Assembly: GCA_002435755.1 (NCBI GenBank)
Contig: DIYH01000035.1
Span: 1-64,000, forward strand
Reading direction: 5' to 3'
Length of the DNA stretch: 64,000 bases
Source of the DNA: Flammeovirgaceae bacterium UBA6059
Lineage (GTDB): Bacteria > Bacteroidota > Bacteroidia > Cytophagales > Cyclobacteriaceae
The number at the start of each line of letters is the position of its first letter. Within the stretch, counting starts at the first letter, position 1. The notes below the pieces were generated by a model. The model saw only the letters and a list, made by a program, of their open reading frames with translations. It did not search any database and was not told where the DNA came from. The translations under genes were made by a program, and so were the position numbers. This document shows, piece by piece, positions 27,326-37,716 of the stretch.

Positions 27326-30300
27326 TTACTGACCGAGCACTTTGCTGCTCATTAAACCTGAAACATGCACCGGGCCAAATAACCCGGAGGGTTGGAGCTT
27401 ACTTTCTACCGTGTAAGTATTAAATGTCGACCAGGTTAACCTCTGTTCTTTAGGTAGGCCGGCATCACCTATTAAGCGGTTCATCCAGTTATTTACTACT
27501 TCAATTTCGAGTTCATTAGTCCCTTTCATGGCCAGGTTAGTAATGTCCAGGGTGTACGGGGGCGTCCATACCCCACCAACTTCCTTTCCATTAAGGCGGA
27601 CTTTGGCCATAGCCGTTAAATTGCCCAAATCCAGTAATAATCGTTTATTGTTGTTTAACTCCTTTATATCAAATGATTTCCTGTAAGTGGCCATACCCGC
27701 GTAATATTTGATACGATCATCACCAGAAATTGTCCAATCGTACAAACTTTTAAAAACGACCGGTTTCTCCGGGCCTCCCAGGGAAGGGTCGAATTCTACG
27801 ATCCAATCCTCATTCAGATCGACCAATACTTCATGTTCAGGATAATTCAACTCAAAATCTAAACCTCCCGGCGCTTCGGATTTTTTATTGAATACTACAA
27901 ACACACTTTCGAATGGCTCAAGTTTTATAGGTACCGCTGTAGTTTCTCCCTTTTGCTGGAATGAAGGAAGAAATCGCGTTTCGCCTGTAGTTGCCTGCCA
28001 AAGTTCAGGCTGCTTGCCGCTAACCCTGAATTCCGGAATGAACAGCTGCTTTTGATCTGTTTGATTGGAGAGGAAATAGATCTCCGTATCCCAGGTTTTT
28101 CTGTGGCCATAATGAATGGAAGTATCCTGTGGTACTTTACAATCGGGAATCAGCCGAATATAGTCAAAGGCTTCTTCCATGGTCATTCCATGCATGACCA
28201 CACCTTGACCATATGTACCAACTTTCACTTTTTTTCCATCTATCTGATCCCATAGGTCGGCCGCTAATCTGACTACTTCATGGTCTGCATGGGGTTGGTT
28301 CTTACCACTGGGGGAACGCAGTGGTGGCGGGCCGAGAACAACACCTCCGGCCGCTACCAAATCCCTAATTTTTTTGAGCAGCTCCGGTCGCATGGTTTTT
28401 AGCTTGGGTAATACCAGGATCCGATATTGTGTTCCATGGGGCAGGGTAAAAAAACCGTTCTCAATCGTCATGTCGCGCATGATGACTTCCGCATTGATAT
28501 AATCAAATTCATAGCCTGGTGGCAATGGAGGATTAGCTTCCCCGGTCATAATTGGAGCATCTTCACCAATGAAATAGGCCACATCTGCTACATTCAACCC
28601 TTGCTGAAGCATATAATTGGATCGCTTTAAGTAATCAATGAAGACATTTGAATGATAAAACCAGGTATTCTTTCGATTGAACGGATTGCCAAACCAGGCA
28701 TTTACTCCCGGGTTCCTGTCTTCATAAGGCTGATGGATGTAAACATGTAGCAAAGTGCTGTTAATCCCCTCTGCAAAAAACCGATCGCCCCGGGGCTTTA
28801 GCATGGCAGGGCTTCTGCTAAAGGGCCTATGGGCACATGTAAATGACTCTGCCCAAATTCTCTTTTTATGATAAATATGACCGCAGGAAATAGCCGCCCT
28901 ATTCTCTATATCCCCTAGAGAGCCCTCACTCCAAAACTCACCTGCTATTTCATCTGATTGCCCCCCATACATTAAAAACTCGCTGGGGAAGCCCCAATGG
29001 CCATAGTTTTCAAGCCAGGTAACTAAACCATGCCGGTTGCTTATCTTTTTGAGCCCCCCAACATAGTCATAGGCCACCTTGTCGGCCACAAGTCTCCTCA
29101 TGTCCCATAAAAACCGGTCTGAGGCCAACTGACTCTCTACTACCAGCCCTTGGAGTGTAGGTATGAAAGGAACCGGATCATAACCATACGTTTCCCGGAA
29201 TTCTTCAAAAAAACCATCCGTAATGTTCTGTCCACCTTTTTCATAACTATCCTGAACCACTACTTTGAACGTTTTGCGGTCTTCTTCCGGGATTCTTCTC
29301 AAAATTTCCCCGATGTGGCCGTAAAAATGCTTTTCTACATGCTCCCGGCTCATTTTGTCCACTTCAAAGCCAGTCGCCTCGGGGGATGCCGGGCTGTTCT
29401 TTACACCCGTTGGGGTCATTCCGGTTCTAAGGATCAGCCAGTCTCCGGCAGGGATATTCCAATTTAATGTACCGTCCTCCCTCACTTTATCGGATAGGTC
29501 TACGACCTGTGACGGATCGATAATGGTAGCCTGATCATCCGGCTCAGGCTGAGGGGCCCAGTAATAATCTTTGAACTTAGGCAATGGGGTTGGATGCATC
29601 TTGGCCAGGGATTTCTCCGCAAAATTCTCTAACAAGACCCCTGAGGAAAACACGATTTCATTCAATTCGGGGCTTTTATTGACCATCGCTACCGGCCAGT
29701 CGCCATGCTCCAAATAGTCAAAAATCAACCTGAACCTGGTAGTCGTTATCGCTTTAAAAGAGACTTGAAATGGTGCCAAGGGCTTAAAACCTACATTCAG
29801 ATCAAATTTTGTTCGATCAATATCAAATACCTTATGGGTAATAAGCTCTCCCGAATCGTTTTCAACCTGGAGTGTAACATTGGTGTACAAAGGACGGGCT
29901 GGATAGTGTAACGTCAGGCTTCTGGCGGTAAAAGCCTGCTCACATTTTATATCGATGACCTGTTTTTCTGCATCAGGGAATATGGCGCTGGTGGCAGTAT
30001 CACCGTCTATAAGGTTCTTTAGATCAGTTGATCCAGGTGACGAAGAGATGTTAACCCCTTCTGCTGGCAAAACGGTATTCCAATATTTGGGTACGGGGAA
30101 TGCCAGCACCTTTACATCCTGAAAATGCTCATCCGGTTGCTCCAGTTTTTGAGAAAAATAGGCAGGGCCGCTAACCTTCATCTCTGATGCAGAAAGGTAG
30201 CGCATAGCATTTTCAGCTTTAACCCATGGCCCCCCTGATTGGCTCCACCCCGGAGAGTTGAACACCCCGATTTCAATGTCCAGCTCGGTGGCCGTTTTTA

Positions 30301-30631
30301 AAGCCAGGTGGATGCATTCCCACCACTCGTCACTGAGCATTTTAATATCACCGTAAGGCACATCATCCAGGCCAATGTTTCCGATAAAGGCCCGATTGAT
30401 GCCTACTTCCTTCATGGCATGGAGATCTTTTACTATGCCTTCTTTAGAAATATTGTCAGAGACCCAATACCAGTACACTGCCGTTTGAATAGAATCGGGA
30501 ATGGAAATAAACCCTGAAGCGAGTTTATCATAGTTAATAGCGCCTGTGGTTTCATTCTTTTCAATGGAGCATGAGAAGAGTAAAATAAGGCAGGCTATAC
30601 ATTCTATTGAGTGTCTAAAAACATCTCTCAT
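27326..30631 (-). CDS. GH106 alpha-L-rhamnosidase-like lipoprotein
   Basis: This 1101-residue protein has a lipoprotein signal (LILLFSC at about residues 16-22). The body matches the GH106 family of alpha-L-rhamnosidases: TAVYWYWVSDNISKEGI, a GIFNSPGW-type strand (IEIGVFNSPGWSQSGGPW), VVQDSYEKGGQNITDGFFEE, HGLVTWLENYGHWGFPSEF and a C-terminal beta-sandwich with LLLDLGNLTAMAKVRLNGKE. Length is normal for the family (about 1000-1150). It should release L-rhamnose from oligosaccharides at the cell surface or in the periplasm, which fits the rhamnose mutarotase at 42 kb. The start is the first ATG and gives the signal directly. Exact linkage specificity cannot be read. Confidence 0.85.
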   Translation of the reverse strand: MRDVFRHSIECIACLILLFSCSIEKNETTGAINYDKLASGFISIPDSIQTAVYWYWVSDNISKEGIVKDLHAMKEVGINRAFIGNIGLDDVPYGDIKMLSDEWWECIHLALKTATELDIEIGVFNSPGWSQSGGPWVKAENAMRYLSASEMKVSGPAYFSQKLEQPDEHFQDVKVLAFPVPKYWNTVLPAEGVNISSSPGSTDLKNLIDGDTATSAIFPDAEKQVIDIKCEQAFTARSLTLHYPARPLYTNVTLQVENDSGELITHKVFDIDRTKFDLNVGFKPLAPFQVSFKAITTTRFRLIFDYLEHGDWPVAMVNKSPELNEIVFSSGVLLENFAEKSLAKMHPTPLPKFKDYYWAPQPEPDDQATIIDPSQVVDLSDKVREDGTLNWNIPAGDWLILRTGMTPTGVKNSPASPEATGFEVDKMSREHVEKHFYGHIGEILRRIPEEDRKTFKVVVQDSYEKGGQNITDGFFEEFRETYGYDPVPFIPTLQGLVVESQLASDRFLWDMRRLVADKVAYDYVGGLKKISNRHGLVTWLENYGHWGFPSEFLMYGGQSDEIAGEFWSEGSLGDIENRAAISCGHIYHKKRIWAESFTCAHRPFSRSPAMLKPRGDRFFAEGINSTLLHVYIHQPYEDRNPGVNAWFGNPFNRKNTWFYHSNVFIDYLKRSNYMLQQGLNVADVAYFIGEDAPIMTGEANPPLPPGYEFDYINAEVIMRDMTIENGFFTLPHGTQYRILVLPKLKTMRPELLKKIRDLVAAGGVVLGPPPLRSPSGKNQPHADHEVVRLAADLWDQIDGKKVKVGTYGQGVVMHGMTMEEAFDYIRLIPDCKVPQDTSIHYGHRKTWDTEIYFLSNQTDQKQLFIPEFRVSGKQPELWQATTGETRFLPSFQQKGETTAVPIKLEPFESVFVVFNKKSEAPGGLDFELNYPEHEVLVDLNEDWIVEFDPSLGGPEKPVVFKSLYDWTISGDDRIKYYAGMATYRKSFDIKELNNNKRLLLDLGNLTAMAKVRLNGKEVGGVWTPPYTLDITNLAMKGTNELEIEVVNNWMNRLIGDAGLPKEQRLTWSTFNTYTVESKLQPSGLFGPVHVSGLMSSKVLGQ

Positions 30632-30868
30632 GGTCAGTCAGGTCATCAAGCAATGCTCGAAACTAATTTGTGCGACAGAATAATGCGTCCTGTGGTTTCC
30701 TGAATGTACAGGATTTCAGGATCTGTCAATTTGAGAAACCAAATGAAGGAATTTCAGTAGCTCAATATCCGTTCGAATGCAAAGTACTAAGAGCGCCATC
30801 TGCCTCCATTCTGCACCATCACATCCCTACAAGGATATCAAAAGGCATCAATAGTATTACTTAACACT

Positions 30869-33800
30869 TTATTTGACTATCACTCTCTCACGGCTGGTAT
30901 ATCCATTGTTTGACAGAATGTTCAGAAAATACAGACCAGGTTTTAATCCGTCCATTTCAAACCCTAATTTTCCCGAGTCTTTCATGATCGCGCTCCGCAC
31001 CAATCTGCCCATACCATCATATATTTCCAACCGGTTTAGTTCTCCTTTCAGGTCATAGGGTAATTCTATAAACAGGCGACCGTTAACCGTTACAGGATTT
31101 GGATAGATGTTTGGCGCTTGAATCTCCGACACCTCTAAGCTGAGAGCTTCAGAAAATCCCGCAAGCCGGGCCACACTATTGTTTTGTTTATTAACAAAAT
31201 AGACGTAATCGTAGGAGAAAGAGCCTGTATGCCAAAGGGTTGGGTCTAAGCGGACGTTAGTGATTGTCAGTCCATTATTCCACCCTGTGACCGTGGAAAG
31301 ATCAATAAATACCTCTTCAAAAGTAGAGCTGTTGGGTGTCAGCGGAACAGAGACCGGCACATTACCGGATGTAGTGAATAGAATTACCTGACCTGAGACG
31401 GCCGAAGTACCATTTTTCACATGCATAACCAGATGATTAATGTAGGTAGCGTCAGCTGAAACTGCAGCACTGTTGTAAACATACGGATCTCCCCCGGCAG
31501 TTATAGTGCAATCGAGATAACCGGAGCTATTCCAGGATACACTCAGATTGTTAGGGTTGGCATTCCAGCCCTGGTCTCCGGAATCAAAATCCCAGCCTAT
31601 GATTACATTAGGTATGGTCACACTGAGTGACCCGGTCACGCCGGAGTTATCCTGCGCTGTGGCGGTCACCAATACTGTGCCTGAAGAAACAGCGGTCAAC
31701 AAACCTGTTGTAGCATCAATGGTGGCTATGGAAGGATCATCCACCGAATAAAGTACCGAGGAATTCACAGCATCAAGCGGCAATACATCAACGGATACCT
31801 GCCCGGTGCTCCCAAGATCCACCTGATCCGGGCCGGTTACGGTAATCGTATTTACCAGCGTAGGTGCAGAATAATTGTTAACAAAATAAACATGATCATA
31901 GGTGAAAGCCCCTGGCTGACCAAGGTTAGGGTCTAATCGAACGTTAGTTACGGTCAGGTTGTTATTCCACCCGTTAACGGTAGATAAATCAAAAATGATA
32001 TCCTCAAATGCGGTACTATTTGGTGTTACGGGTACGTTTACAGGAATATTGCCAGAGGTGGTAAACAGGATGATCTGGCTTATGGTAGAGGAAGTTGCAT
32101 TTTTAACACGTAGCTCAAGATAATTCACATCTGCTGTGGTGAAAGATACCGCCGAACTATTGTAAACGTACGGATCACTTCCGGTGACCAGGCCATCCAG
32201 GTAACCTGAGCTATTCCATGAAACACCAAGGTTGTGTGCGTTGGTATTCCAGCCATTGTCATCCGCATCAAAATCCCACCCTAATATGGCATTTCTAATG
32301 CCCCTAACCTCAACTTGTTTTGTACCCAAGACACCTGAACCATCTTGTGCTTCTGCGGTGACCAAAACAGTACCCGGAAATGCAGGCGTGATGAGGCCCG
32401 TACTCGCATCAATGGTGGCTATCGAAGGATCATTTACTGAATACGTCACCGATGATGTGGTCGCATCCGTGGGTAGAATCATTGTCGACATCTGGCCTGT
32501 TGTCCCCAGGCTTATCGTATCAGGGCCCGACACATCTATCGCGCTGACAAAAATCGGCCCTGAATAACTTTCCACGAAGTATACGTGATCGAGCGATACC
32601 GTGCCTGGCTGACCGTCATTTGGATCCAACCGTACATTCGTAACGGATAAGTTATTGTTCCAGCCATTGACTGATGAAAGTTCGACAATTACATTTTCGT
32701 ACTCCTGACTATTGGAGGTAAGCGGAACCGTGATCGGTACATTACCGGAAGTCGTGAAAAGTATAACCTGACCGGAAGTTGCCGACGATTCATTTTTTAC
32801 CTGCATTTCCAGATAGTTGACATTGGTTGTAAAAAAGGATACCGCATTCAAATTATACACATGCGGATCCCCCCCTGTAGGTATCATGTCCAAATACCCG
32901 GAACTGTTCCACGACACATTTAAGTTATTGGGGGTTGAACTCCACCCCTCATCACTTGTATCGAAATCCCAGCCAATTTCGACATTTGCCTCTCCCGTTA
33001 TCCAAACATCCCTGGTGGTACTTATGCCTGACCCGTCCTGGGCCGTAGCTGTCACGGTGACCTGTCCGGGAAGGATGGGTGTCAAGATCCCCGTAACTGC
33101 ATCAATGGTGACGAGCGATGTATTATCCACTGTATAGACCACAGACGGGTTGTTTGCCTCTATGGGCGATACCGTTACCGACATCTGGCCAAGTGAATCC
33201 AATGGGAGATGGGATGGGCCGTTAAGAAGGATGGACTCAACGAATATTGGATCTTTTTCAAAGGATATGTAGTCGTAAGAAAAGACACCTGTCTGGCCTA
33301 AGTTTGGATCCAGCCTTACGTTGGTTACTTGCAGTGCGTTGTTCCAACCTGGCACGGAAGAAAGGTCTACCGCGACCCGCTCAAAAGCATTGCTATTTGG
33401 CGTAAGTGGCACATCGATAGGAATGTTTCCGGAGGTCGTAAAGAGAATCACCTGCCCATAAGTAGCCGAAGTTTCATTCTTCACGCCTACGGTGAGATAA
33501 TTAACGTTTGTGGTAGCAAACGCAACACTGTCAGCATTCCATACATACGGATCGCTTCCTGTAATGGTGCACTCCAGATGGCCAAGGCTGTTCCATGAAA
33601 CAGAAAGGTTGTTTGGGTTTGAATTCCAACCTTCATGGCCTGAATCAAAATCCCAGCTTACTATGCTGTTGGGAATCAAAACCTCTAACGTATCGATAAT
33701 ACCTGTTCCATCCTGGGCAGCCGCAGTTACCAGCACTGTTCCCGGGTTAAGGGGTGTAAATAACCCTGAGTTTGGATCAATAGTAGCAATTGTATGATCA

Positions 33801-35404
33801 CTTACCGAGTAAAGCGGATTCTGAAATGAAGCATCTGCCGGATCTATGGTCACCGACATTTGGGCTACCGAATCCAAAAACACTTTGGACGAACCGTTTA
33901 ATACCAAGGAAGTTATGGGAATGGTATCGTTGTTTCCGAATTTGATATAATCATAAGAAAAGCTGCCCAGCTGCCCTGCGTTAGGGTCTAGCCTAACATC
34001 CGTAACCTGTAGATTATTTGACCACCCGCTCACCGTAGACAAGTCCACTACGGCAGACTCAAAGAGTGTTCCGTTAGGAGTGACCGGAACGTCAATAGGT
34101 ATATTTCCCGTAGTGGTGAATAAAATAACTTGTGAGGAGCTGGCGGTTGTAGCATTCCTGATACCTAACTCAAGGTAGTCGACATCTGTGGTGGTAAACG
34201 AAATGGCCTGACTGTTTCGAACATATGGATCACTACCGAGAATGGTACCGTCCAAATACCCTTGACTGTTCCATGAGAGGGACAGGTTGTTTGGATTATT
34301 ATTCCACCCCTCATCATCGGAGTTAAAATCCCATTCTACAATCACGTTTCTAACGCCTGCCGCAGGCTCTCCAAATACCTGGTTCATGGCATCAACTCTT
34401 GCGGTTCCATCATAACTATCAAGGGTGGGGCATAAAAAACCCCCTTCATCATGTTCATTCCAGGCATAGATGATTACCGTGTTTGCGTCAGCTTCCGTCG
34501 GATTGTTTTCTGCCCAATCTATCGCCGTAGAAATGTGGTTAACCAGTTCATTTGGCGTGGGCATTTGTGCCCATCGATTTGGCGGTATTGGATTCGGCTC
34601 CCACGACATGGGATTCAGTACCCTGGGGCGCTTATCCCAGCCGGCCGTGACATAAGGAACCACTTTTTTGTTATTGCTTTTAAACCAATTCCATTGTTGA
34701 ACGTCAGTGGCCGCCACAGTAGAATATGGAGCCCCGTCCCCCACCCATCCTGTCACATAACGGCTCAACGCATCCAAGTTGAGGTCATCTACAACGCTGA
34801 TTGGTGCACCTTGCAGGAATAATACGATATACGGGTCACCCTGACCTGCAGCAATGGATTTAGTCCTAAGCTCATTTATTTCGCTTAAAGTAAGCGCCCA
34901 GGAGCCAAAAAAATACAGTAATGGGCGGTTTCCCAACACGCGCACATAGGAAGGATCTGCAAATTCTGCCACTACGGAATCAACAGGTATCTGAGCGTTA
35001 AGTCTGCTGCTTTCGATAATTAAGCAGTAATCGATCAAACTTTTGTAAGCGCTGGAATAATAAAGCCTTCTGGATTCATCCAGTCCGGAACTCGAAGGAT
35101 ACCAAAGAAACGCCCAATAGTCCAGGCCAGCATGTTTGGCATACTGAATTTCCTGATCCATGATGATCTGTTGCGTGGCATCAATCGTGACCGAATCAGT
35201 ATCGTGCACCTCCCCGTAAAAAGGTACCCTGAAATGAAATTGATTAGGGCTCAGCGAGCGTTCGACCTGGATGCCTACACTATTATTTGTTCCTGTCCAG
35301 GCATCCCAGCGGATGGCCCCCAGTTTTGGGCCTTGTGCCTGTGCCAACTGCCCGGAAACAAGCAGTAAGGTGATAAGAGCTAAGATTTTAATGGGCTTTT
35401 TCAT
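30869..35404 (-). CDS. 1511-residue secreted GH99-like hydrolase with five jelly-roll/Big2 repeats and T9SS tail
   Basis: The ATG at 35404 gives a clean signal peptide (MKKPIKILALITLLLVSGQLAQAQ). The catalytic region (about 27-350) begins GAIRWDAWTG, contains VTAGWDKRPR and ends IYAWNEHDEGGFLCPT. Five beta-sandwich modules follow, each starting like WDFDSGDEGWN (near residues 358, 581, 811, 1043 and 1273) and containing a QVILFTTSGNIP strand; four bacterial Ig-like (Big2) modules with SIATIDASTGLITP-type motifs sit between them. A T9SS tail closes it (about 1431-1511, IYPNPVTVNG ... RVIVK). The modules are probably carbohydrate-binding or spacers. It is divergent from the sulfatase gene at 35665 and upstream of the GH106 gene on the same strand (gap 237 nt). 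Confidence 0.75.
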   Translation of the reverse strand: MKKPIKILALITLLLVSGQLAQAQGPKLGAIRWDAWTGTNNSVGIQVERSLSPNQFHFRVPFYGEVHDTDSVTIDATQQIIMDQEIQYAKHAGLDYWAFLWYPSSSGLDESRRLYYSSAYKSLIDYCLIIESSRLNAQIPVDSVVAEFADPSYVRVLGNRPLLYFFGSWALTLSEINELRTKSIAAGQGDPYIVLFLQGAPISVVDDLNLDALSRYVTGWVGDGAPYSTVAATDVQQWNWFKSNNKKVVPYVTAGWDKRPRVLNPMSWEPNPIPPNRWAQMPTPNELVNHISTAIDWAENNPTEADANTVIIYAWNEHDEGGFLCPTLDSYDGTARVDAMNQVFGEPAAGVRNVIVEWDFNSDDEGWNNNPNNLSLSWNSQGYLDGTILGSDPYVRNSQAISFTTTDVDYLELGIRNATTASSSQVILFTTTGNIPIDVPVTPNGTLFESAVVDLSTVSGWSNNLQVTDVRLDPNAGQLGSFSYDYIKFGNNDTIPITSLVLNGSSKVFLDSVAQMSVTIDPADASFQNPLYSVSDHTIATIDPNSGLFTPLNPGTVLVTAAAQDGTGIIDTLEVLIPNSIVSWDFDSGHEGWNSNPNNLSVSWNSLGHLECTITGSDPYVWNADSVAFATTNVNYLTVGVKNETSATYGQVILFTTSGNIPIDVPLTPNSNAFERVAVDLSSVPGWNNALQVTNVRLDPNLGQTGVFSYDYISFEKDPIFVESILLNGPSHLPLDSLGQMSVTVSPIEANNPSVVYTVDNTSLVTIDAVTGILTPILPGQVTVTATAQDGSGISTTRDVWITGEANVEIGWDFDTSDEGWSSTPNNLNVSWNSSGYLDMIPTGGDPHVYNLNAVSFFTTNVNYLEMQVKNESSATSGQVILFTTSGNVPITVPLTSNSQEYENVIVELSSVNGWNNNLSVTNVRLDPNDGQPGTVSLDHVYFVESYSGPIFVSAIDVSGPDTISLGTTGQMSTMILPTDATTSSVTYSVNDPSIATIDASTGLITPAFPGTVLVTAEAQDGSGVLGTKQVEVRGIRNAILGWDFDADDNGWNTNAHNLGVSWNSSGYLDGLVTGSDPYVYNSSAVSFTTADVNYLELRVKNATSSTISQIILFTTSGNIPVNVPVTPNSTAFEDIIFDLSTVNGWNNNLTVTNVRLDPNLGQPGAFTYDHVYFVNNYSAPTLVNTITVTGPDQVDLGSTGQVSVDVLPLDAVNSSVLYSVDDPSIATIDATTGLLTAVSSGTVLVTATAQDNSGVTGSLSVTIPNVIIGWDFDSGDQGWNANPNNLSVSWNSSGYLDCTITAGGDPYVYNSAAVSADATYINHLVMHVKNGTSAVSGQVILFTTSGNVPVSVPLTPNSSTFEEVFIDLSTVTGWNNGLTITNVRLDPTLWHTGSFSYDYVYFVNKQNNSVARLAGFSEALSLEVSEIQAPNIYPNPVTVNGRLFIELPYDLKGELNRLEIYDGMGRLVRSAIMKDSGKLGFEMDGLKPGLYFLNILSNNGYTSRERVIVK

Positions 35405-35407
35405 TTC

Positions 35408-35448
35408 ATGCTTAGTTAACCTGAACCTGTAATATGTCAACTAAGCAT
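35408..35448. promoter_or_regulatory. 10-bp inverted repeat at the start of the 1511-residue gene
   Basis: ATGCTTAGTT (35408-35417) and AACTAAGCAT (35439-35448) are perfect inverted repeats 21 nt apart, 3 nt upstream of the start codon on the minus strand. It could be an operator or an RNA hairpin covering the ribosome entry site. Confidence 0.4.
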
Positions 35449-35631
35449 CATATTCTTCGTCCTGTACCTTCCTGTACTCAGCTTAAAAAAGCCATGTTAT
35501 TTAGGGAACGATAATAGCTGTTTCGGGTAGGTACAGGACACAAGAAGTGAAATAATATCGGAGATTGTGGGTTTTTAGGACGAGCAGTCCTTCGATCATC
35601 TGTTTCGTTGATATAGTAAATGAATTTTGAA

Positions 35632-35647
35632 TGTTAGTTGGCTAACA
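35632..35647. promoter_or_regulatory. Short hairpin before the plus-strand sulfatase
   Basis: TGTTAG-TTGG-CTAACA forms a 6-bp stem 17 nt before the ATG at 35665. Its position just ahead of the start suggests a leader hairpin or operator half-sites; no more can be said. Confidence 0.35.
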
Positions 35648-35664
35648 AAACTATAAGGACTTAA

Positions 35665-37545
35665 ATGGCCCAAACCAATTTTTTAACTCACACTAATACG
35701 ATCTTACGGACATCCTTAACCGCATTATTTTGTGCCCTTACTTTTGTTTCAGCAGCACAATCCAACCAAAGACCAAATGTTGTGATCATCATCTCTGACG
35801 ATCATCGTCACGACTGGATGGGGCACAAAAACAGCCTTTTGCAAACACCTAATCTGGATAGCCTGGCCGAAGAAGGATGGTCTCTTCCCAATGTTTTTGT
35901 GAATGCCGGGGTATGCTCTCCCTCAAGGGCTTCATTCCTAACTGGAAAATATATGCACCAGGCCTCCGTACCGGATATTGACTGGAGCAATAATTCTTTT
36001 CTCAGAACCCAAACTATGTTCCCGAAGCGCCTTAAGGAAGCGGGTTATAAAACCGGCTATATCGGTAAATTTCATTTGGGTGAGGAACAGAAACCAAAAG
36101 AGGGTTTTGACCTTTGGGCAAGTTTTGAGTTTGTAGGAAGCTTTTTTGATCAAAACATCTGGATCAATGGTGAAGAAAAAGAAATGAAAGGCTTTACCGA
36201 TGACAACATTGCCGAGTTTGCCGCCCAGACCATTGAAGACTGGTCAAAATCAGATCAGCCCTTTTGCCTCATTATTGGCCTTAAGTCCCCTCACATTCCA
36301 TTTACCTATCCGGATCGAATGAAGTCATTGTATGCTGACACGAAGTTTCCAGAGCCTGAAACATTTTACTTTGACTACTCAGACAGTAAGCCAGGAATGG
36401 CAAAAAACCTGATCAACGCACGGGAATGGCAATATGCCATTCCATCTTACGGTTCGTTTCAGGAGTGGGTGCGTTCCTACACACGACTGGCTACTACCAT
36501 TGACGAATCTGTAGGAACGGTGGTTGGGGCCATGAAAAAATCAGGCATTTATAATGAATCACTATTTCTATACACGAGTGATCATGGCTACTCCCTTGGG
36601 GAATTTAATATGTGTGAAAAACACTATCCATATGAACAGGTCATGCGTATTCCGATGGTGGCGCATTTTCCGGATCAGCCGGCAACAGGGCCGCCTACCG
36701 ATATGCTATTGCTAATGGATGTGGGGCCAACGGTGCTTGACTACTGCCATGTTCCGATCCCCAAAGAAATGGAGGGTAAGAGTTGGAGGCCACTGATGGA
36801 GCCGGAGCGCAAAAGCGATCCATTCCGGGAAGCTGTGTTTTTTGATTTCTGGCACAATGCCCGGGAAATATTACCTCCTATGCAGGCGGTGAGAACAGAA
36901 AAATACAAACTCATCGATTACGAATACCAACCCTATAAAGAGCTTTACGATCTGGAGAAAGACCCACTGGAAAAGGTGAATTTGATTGAGAATGATGAGT
37001 ATAAAGCCGTTCGAAAGAAGCTTGAGAAACACTTACAAAAGTGGAAAAAAAGTACGGACTGGGTGGCGAGGGGAAAGCATGAAGTGGAAAAGATCTACGT
37101 AGCTGAATCACCCGGAACCCTTAATCCCTCCGTCAGCGATGTGCTCGACAAAAAGGGTAAATGGAAGCCTGTTCATCGAAAAGAGGGTTCTTTCAGTCTT
37201 GCCCAATTTACGCCCGGCCAATCCTATTATCTCGCTATTCCCCTTAAAAACGGCAGCAATTATGACCCCTACATGAATCTTAGGATCTTAGACCAAGGGG
37301 ATAAAAAACCGAAGCTATCTTACCTTGGCTACCATCAGGGTGAAAATATCTACAGCAGCCTGGCCTGGAAACATAAAAATGGTATCGAAACGGTATCGTT
37401 CCGATCCGGTTTTGACCGTGGCTATAACCCTCCTTTATCCCCGGGAAATAACGTTATACTGATCAAGGTTGACATTGATGAAAGTACCCCGAAGTACTGG
37501 GATATTTCGATAGTAGGGGGAATAGAAAAAGTGGATTTCTTATGA
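35665..37545 (+). CDS. S1-family sulfatase with extra C-terminal domain
   Basis: This 626-residue protein has a signal peptide (SLTALFCALTFVSAAQ) and a full sulfatase core: metal-binding SDDHRHDW, FGly motif C84-S-P-S-R (AGVCSPSRASFLTG), GYIGKFHLG, and YTSDHGYSLGEF with the second metal pair. Cys84 must be oxidised to formylglycine by a maturase not in this window. A C-terminal addition of about 120 residues (from about 505, FSLAQFTPGQSYYLAIPL) is a beta-rich domain of unknown role. It should remove sulfate esters from a polysaccharide in the periplasm. It leads a plus-strand group with the next sulfatase and the GH106-like gene, although 171 nt and a hairpin separate it from the next gene. 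Confidence 0.88.
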   Translation: MAQTNFLTHTNTILRTSLTALFCALTFVSAAQSNQRPNVVIIISDDHRHDWMGHKNSLLQTPNLDSLAEEGWSLPNVFVNAGVCSPSRASFLTGKYMHQASVPDIDWSNNSFLRTQTMFPKRLKEAGYKTGYIGKFHLGEEQKPKEGFDLWASFEFVGSFFDQNIWINGEEKEMKGFTDDNIAEFAAQTIEDWSKSDQPFCLIIGLKSPHIPFTYPDRMKSLYADTKFPEPETFYFDYSDSKPGMAKNLINAREWQYAIPSYGSFQEWVRSYTRLATTIDESVGTVVGAMKKSGIYNESLFLYTSDHGYSLGEFNMCEKHYPYEQVMRIPMVAHFPDQPATGPPTDMLLLMDVGPTVLDYCHVPIPKEMEGKSWRPLMEPERKSDPFREAVFFDFWHNAREILPPMQAVRTEKYKLIDYEYQPYKELYDLEKDPLEKVNLIENDEYKAVRKKLEKHLQKWKKSTDWVARGKHEVEKIYVAESPGTLNPSVSDVLDKKGKWKPVHRKEGSFSLAQFTPGQSYYLAIPLKNGSNYDPYMNLRILDQGDKKPKLSYLGYHQGENIYSSLAWKHKNGIETVSFRSGFDRGYNPPLSPGNNVILIKVDIDESTPKYWDISIVGGIEKVDFL

Positions 37546-37587
37546 TACGGCAGGCGCTTCCTGTCCAGGGTAAACTAAAAATGAGCT

Positions 37588-37710
37588 AAAATGATATGAA
37601 ATGAGCATAAAGACCAGCCATCTTAACTATACCAACTGAAGATGAATGGGGTTTATCGCGAATTCCATAGCCTGCCCCGCAGGATTGCGGGGTGACGTTG
37701 AAAATTAAAC
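37588..37710 (+). promoter_or_regulatory. Conserved leader block, copy 1 (before sulfatase at 37717)
   Basis: Three short blocks are shared with the leader of the sulfatase at 50564 on the other strand: a 23-nt block at 37588-37610 (core ATGATATGAAATGAGCATAA), GTTTATCGCGAATTCCAT at 37651-37668 (17 of 18 identical) and GTTGAAAATTAAAC at 37697-37710. A GC-rich hairpin, CCCCGC-AGGATT-GCGGGG (37675-37692), lies between the second and third blocks. The blocks keep their order and end just before the start codon. Confidence 0.65.
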
Positions 37711-37716
37711 TCACAC

